Shown: piece by piece, positions 60,790 through 64,000 of the stretch
Layout of the letters: each line of letters begins with the position of its first letter
Numbering within the stretch: position 1 is the stretch's first letter
Notes under the pieces: generated by a model
What the model was told of the DNA's origin: nothing
The model's input: the letters and a program-made list of their open reading frames with translations, nothing else
Databases searched by the model: none
Assembly: GCA_017871115.1 (NCBI GenBank)
Contig: JAFCIZ010000002.1
Location: 1,385,501 to 1,449,500, forward strand
Direction: 5' to 3'
DNA length: 64,000 bases
Source of the DNA: Cunninghamella blakesleeana
Taxonomy: Eukaryota > Mucoromycota > Mucoromycetes > Mucorales > Cunninghamellaceae
Position numbers and translations under genes: made by a program

Positions 60790-61104
60790 CTAATACCTTG
60801 TTGAGCCACCTTTAGCGTCAATCACAGCCTTGATTCTCTTTGGCATGCTGTCAATATACCTTCTACACTCATCCTTGGTGAATGTATTCCACTCTTTATC
60901 ACATCTTTCCCAAAGTTCATGGACACCTTTGGCCTTCTTCTCATAGACACTAAGTTTGAGCTTGAGATGATGCCACAGGTGCTCAATTGGATTCAAATCT
61001 GGGCTCCGAGCAGGCCAATCTTCTAGAACAACGATGCCTTGGTCCTGGATCCATCTTTTGGTGGCAACGGAACGGTGATTGGGTGCATTATCGTCTTGAA
61101 AATA
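60790..61104 (-). pseudogene. Family B transposase (B4), C-terminal part
   Basis: Last 105 codons from MYFQDDNAPNH to the end, with two catalytic residues. Cut at a TA by D2. Confidence 0.93.
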
Positions 61105-62786
61105 CACCTAGAGGCAAAACTGATCACGGTGCTCGCTTTTTTGATTGTTTGGCGTTATATTTTATTTAATACAACTAAAAGAAATATGTTGATGGGTGAT
61201 AAATTTTCCTTAACTAATACTCTATATTTTGACACAATATGGTTTAAAGTCCATGGTCAATAAATGGAAATTAAATTAATTTAAAAAAAAAAATCCAAAA
61301 TTTCCGGATCGGTGATTTTTAAAAAAAAGTTTGTGTTTTTATTTAAACCTCCATGGCCTGTTTCAAATCGGTCAATATTTTATTTCTTCAAATATTTATA
61401 TTCTGTATTTTGTATATTTATTTTAACCTTCTTCTTTTTCTCTTTACATTTATTTTTAAATTGCATAAGTTTTACTGTGATCAAATACTTGATATTTTAT
61501 TAATATGACTTATATTACAAGACAAAAGAAACAATATATAACTGATGCAATAAAACATGGTGATACTCATAGGGCAATAGCAGAAAAATATAATATATCT
61601 GTTGGGGAAATATCAAAAATTAGACAGTCAATTGGGCCAATAAAAACATGTCACGGTGGTCGACCAAAAAAAATATCCAAACATACCTCTAATTTAATTG
61701 CTAGATCTATTAAAACGGGGAAGGTTATCAATGCTGTTGAAACTCAGAGATATTTAAAGTATAATAATATTAGTGATGCAAGCCTTCGGACTATTCGTAG
61801 GTTCCTTAAATCTCGAAACCTTTTTGCTCATAAAAAAAGAAAAGTATTTCCAATATCACGTGATGTCAAAAAAAACCGTTTGCAGTTTGCAAAAATGTAT
61901 GGTGGTTGGGACTCTAGTGATTGGGATAAAGTAATCTTTGCTGACGAAACTAGGGTGCACAGGTTTGGTGGAGAAGGCTATCAGTGGGTGTGGGGAGAAA
62001 GAAATAGGCCTACAAAACCACATGAAGTATATGAAGTGCCAAAAGGTGGTGGAGGTTCAGTATGCCTTTGGGGTTGTATAACAGCGCAAGGTGTCGGTTA
62101 CTTGACTAGAATAGATCCGACCATGGATACGCAATTGTTTATAGATATCATGAATGACGAATTTATAAAAACTGTAGAATGGTATAACTTTGACAAATCA
62201 CAGGTTAAATTGTTGCAAGATAAAGATCCTAAACATACAGCAAAAGCATCCCAAGAATGGTACAAAAAAAACAATGTGGATTTACTTTATTGGCCTACGT
62301 ACTCTCCTGATTTAAATCCCATTGAAAACATGTGGGCTTATCTAAAGCAATTGTTACATGAAAAGTATGCTGAACCTGCTGTATCATTGGATGATTTGTG
62401 GGAACGTATCCAAGTCATTTGGGATTCTCCGGCTATGAACAATATGGCTAAAACTGTTGTCCATTCCATGCCTAAGAGGTGCGATTTAGTAATACAAAAT
62501 AAAGGTGATCATATACATTATTAAACAGTAGATATCAGTTATTGTATGAAGTTGTATTTTTTTACAGACTTATAAAAACTAGAAATAAAAATTTTAAAAT
62601 ACATTTTTTACATAATAAACACATTAATAGTATTTGTATTACTGCATGAAAGAAAAGTCAATCATGCGAGGATACATTTAAAGAAAATAAATAATTAAAC
62701 TTGTATTTGAATATTTAGTACAAAATCAAGTCCAATCAAAAATAACTAAAAAATCAAAAAACCGTGATCAGTTTTGCCTTTAGGTG
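61105..62786 (+). mobile_element. Tc1/mariner element D2 (family D), 1682 bp
   Basis: Ends CACCTAGAGGCAAAACTGATC and inverse (right end CACCTAAAGG-type), TA at 61103-61104 and 62787-62788, inside the B4 gene. Confidence 0.95.
61505..62524 (+). CDS. Tc1-type transposase, family D (D2), 339 aa, intact
   Basis: Same layout as D1: KYNISVGEISKIRQS helix-turn-helix, GGRPKK hinge, catalytic FADETRVHRFGG, LLQDKDPKH, NPIENMW (34-residue spacing). Pro for Ser in RIDPTMD and Val for Ile in TVVHSMP relative to D1. Complete element; potentially autonomous. As the inner layer in B4, it shows family D activity after a family B insertion. Confidence 0.95.
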   Translation: MTYITRQKKQYITDAIKHGDTHRAIAEKYNISVGEISKIRQSIGPIKTCHGGRPKKISKHTSNLIARSIKTGKVINAVETQRYLKYNNISDASLRTIRRFLKSRNLFAHKKRKVFPISRDVKKNRLQFAKMYGGWDSSDWDKVIFADETRVHRFGGEGYQWVWGERNRPTKPHEVYEVPKGGGGSVCLWGCITAQGVGYLTRIDPTMDTQLFIDIMNDEFIKTVEWYNFDKSQVKLLQDKDPKHTAKASQEWYKKNNVDLLYWPTYSPDLNPIENMWAYLKQLLHEKYAEPAVSLDDLWERIQVIWDSPAMNNMAKTVVHSMPKRCDLVIQNKGDHIHY

Positions 62787-62788
62787 TA

Positions 62789-63496
62789 CATCTCTGACCA
62801 GTCCAGACCATAGTACTCCATAGTGTCACGCAGGCTTGTATCCAAGATGTGAATATAATCCTCCGATTTCATGGTCCCATCGTATACTTGACATGCATAT
62901 CCAGGTCCATAGTAGGTCATACAACCCCACATCATCAGGCTTCCACCACCATGCTTGACAGTAACATCGATATGATGCGGCTTGAGATCATCATCAGGTC
63001 TTGACCAGTAGTACTTGCACCCATCTGACCCCCAAATGTTGATTTTGGTCTCATCTGAGAAGATGACTCTTCTCCAATCATCGATGGTCCAATGTTGGTG
63101 TCGTTTCGCCCAGTCAAACCTCGCCTTCATGTGCCTGGCGCCCAACAAAGGCTTCTTCTTCTTAATGGCGGAAAAAAAGTTCATTGACCTGAGAACATTA
63201 CCGGCCGTTTTTGCTGTCAAGGTGTATCCAAGCTGCAGGAGCTCCTTATGGACATCATGAGCAGTAAGAAGAGCACCAGAAAGAACCTTCCTACGCACCA
63301 AAGACTTGCTTGCATCAGCCACAATCACCGGTCTACCAGCTCGGTTGCGATCGCGGTTGGGAAACCACTTGTTGGCATACTTGCTGATCACCCCTTTGGA
63401 TACACCTAGCCTCTTGGAGATAGTTACCATGGGTACATCTTTCATAAGAAGGTTTTTTAAATCCATTTGGACGCCAACAGGAAGAGCACGAGTCAT
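62789..63496 (-). pseudogene. Family B transposase (B4), N-terminal part
   Basis: From MTRALPVGV through the helix-turn-helix and first catalytic Asp to the TA where D2 entered. Identical in sequence to B1 apart from a few bases. Confidence 0.93.
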
Positions 63497-63903
63497 GATA
63501 AGGGAAGTATAGTAAGCAAAAGGGTTTAGCGAAAAAAGAAGGCGAAATAGGGATTTCCCCGGCAAAATCATGGTGTTTATATACTTTTTATAATTCGTAG
63601 GACCATCTAGAAGGCTCCAATGCATTTATCAGCACGATTAATTAACAGTTCTTGGCGGTACCACATGAATTATTGAAAATGTTTTCCATTGGAAAAAATT
63701 GTTCACGTAACCCCTTCCTCTTTATAACGCTTTCATTGCTTATATTAATAATAAACTCCGCCTATGTTACACATCAAAATAACCCTGTTTAACGTGGCTT
63801 TCAAATACTGTATTTGGCTTTGTGCTACTACTAACCGTTGTTGAGATATAAGCGAAAAAGTGAAAAAGTGAGTAACACGTGAACAATTTTTTCACCCACT
63901 GTA

Positions 63904-63906
63904 TAT

Positions 63907-63946
<40 letters not shown>

Positions 63947-64000
63947 TTTTTTTTTTTTCTTTAAACGATTGTCTTTTTGGAAAAGTCAATCCAAAATACA
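63904..64000. other. Poly-T tract and unassigned end of window
   Basis: A long T run after B4, then about 50 bp with no match. Confidence 0.6.

Larger units (their letters stand above)
60562..63901 (-). mobile_element. Tc1/mariner element B4 (family B), interrupted by D2
   Basis: TA at 60560-60561 and 63902-63903; net length without D2 and one TA is 1656 bp. Sequence subtype as in B1. Confidence 0.96.

Overview
The window reads as a transposon graveyard and nursery from an AT-rich eukaryotic genome, most plausibly an early-diverging fungus (Mucoromycota-like). The evidence is three short GT-AG introns of 67-82 nt in one transposase, nuclear-type tRNA genes (tRNA-Tyr with an 11-nt anticodon-loop intron), DIRS and Ty3/gypsy retroelements, Merlin and Tc1 DNA transposons, and long poly-A/T tracts. 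The assignment to a lineage is inference. Apart from five tRNA genes and one weak membrane-protein candidate (37741-38411), I see no host genes.

Layout. 1-9.2 kb: a Ty3/gypsy element (gypsy-1) broken by Tc1 elements A1 and C1, ending in a 732-bp LTR, next to tRNA-Phe. 9.7-15.4 kb: Tc1 elements D1, an E fragment, and A2 with B1 inside. 15.8-23.6 kb: tRNA-Tyr, nested solo LTRs, then a nearly complete DIRS element with C2 inside its gag. 23.6-35.5 kb: nested LTRs carrying F1, B2 and the stack A3 containing E2 containing B3. 35.5-38.9 kb: G1 and the candidate host gene. 38.9-49.4 kb: a second gypsy copy (gypsy-2, minus) cut up by C3 plus a tandem C array, A4, C4 and F2. 49.4-54.75 kb: a Merlin element with a four-exon transposase, hosting G2 and a solo LTR. 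54.75-64 kb: LTRs, tRNA-Arg, an inverted pair of tRNA-Tyr genes, E3, and B4 containing D2.

Seven Tc1/mariner families (called A-G here) are present, each about 1.66-1.68 kb with TA target duplications. Their transposases are 337-340 aa with a helix-turn-helix head and a DDE catalytic core (35-residue last spacing in A and B, 34 in C-G). Removing nested elements repeatedly restores the interrupted frames, so element boundaries are firm to the base in most cases.

The most striking signal: in two families (A and C), one copy differs from its near-identical siblings almost only in the recognition helix of the transposase and, in step, in all the terminal binding sites. Other strong signals are five of five tRNA genes having an LTR at 50-160 bp on their 3' side in the same convergent orientation; a gypsy element with integrase as a separate reading frame and a conserved third frame running into the LTR; and LTR families that share a core promoter but each carry their own 14-15 bp tandem repeat.
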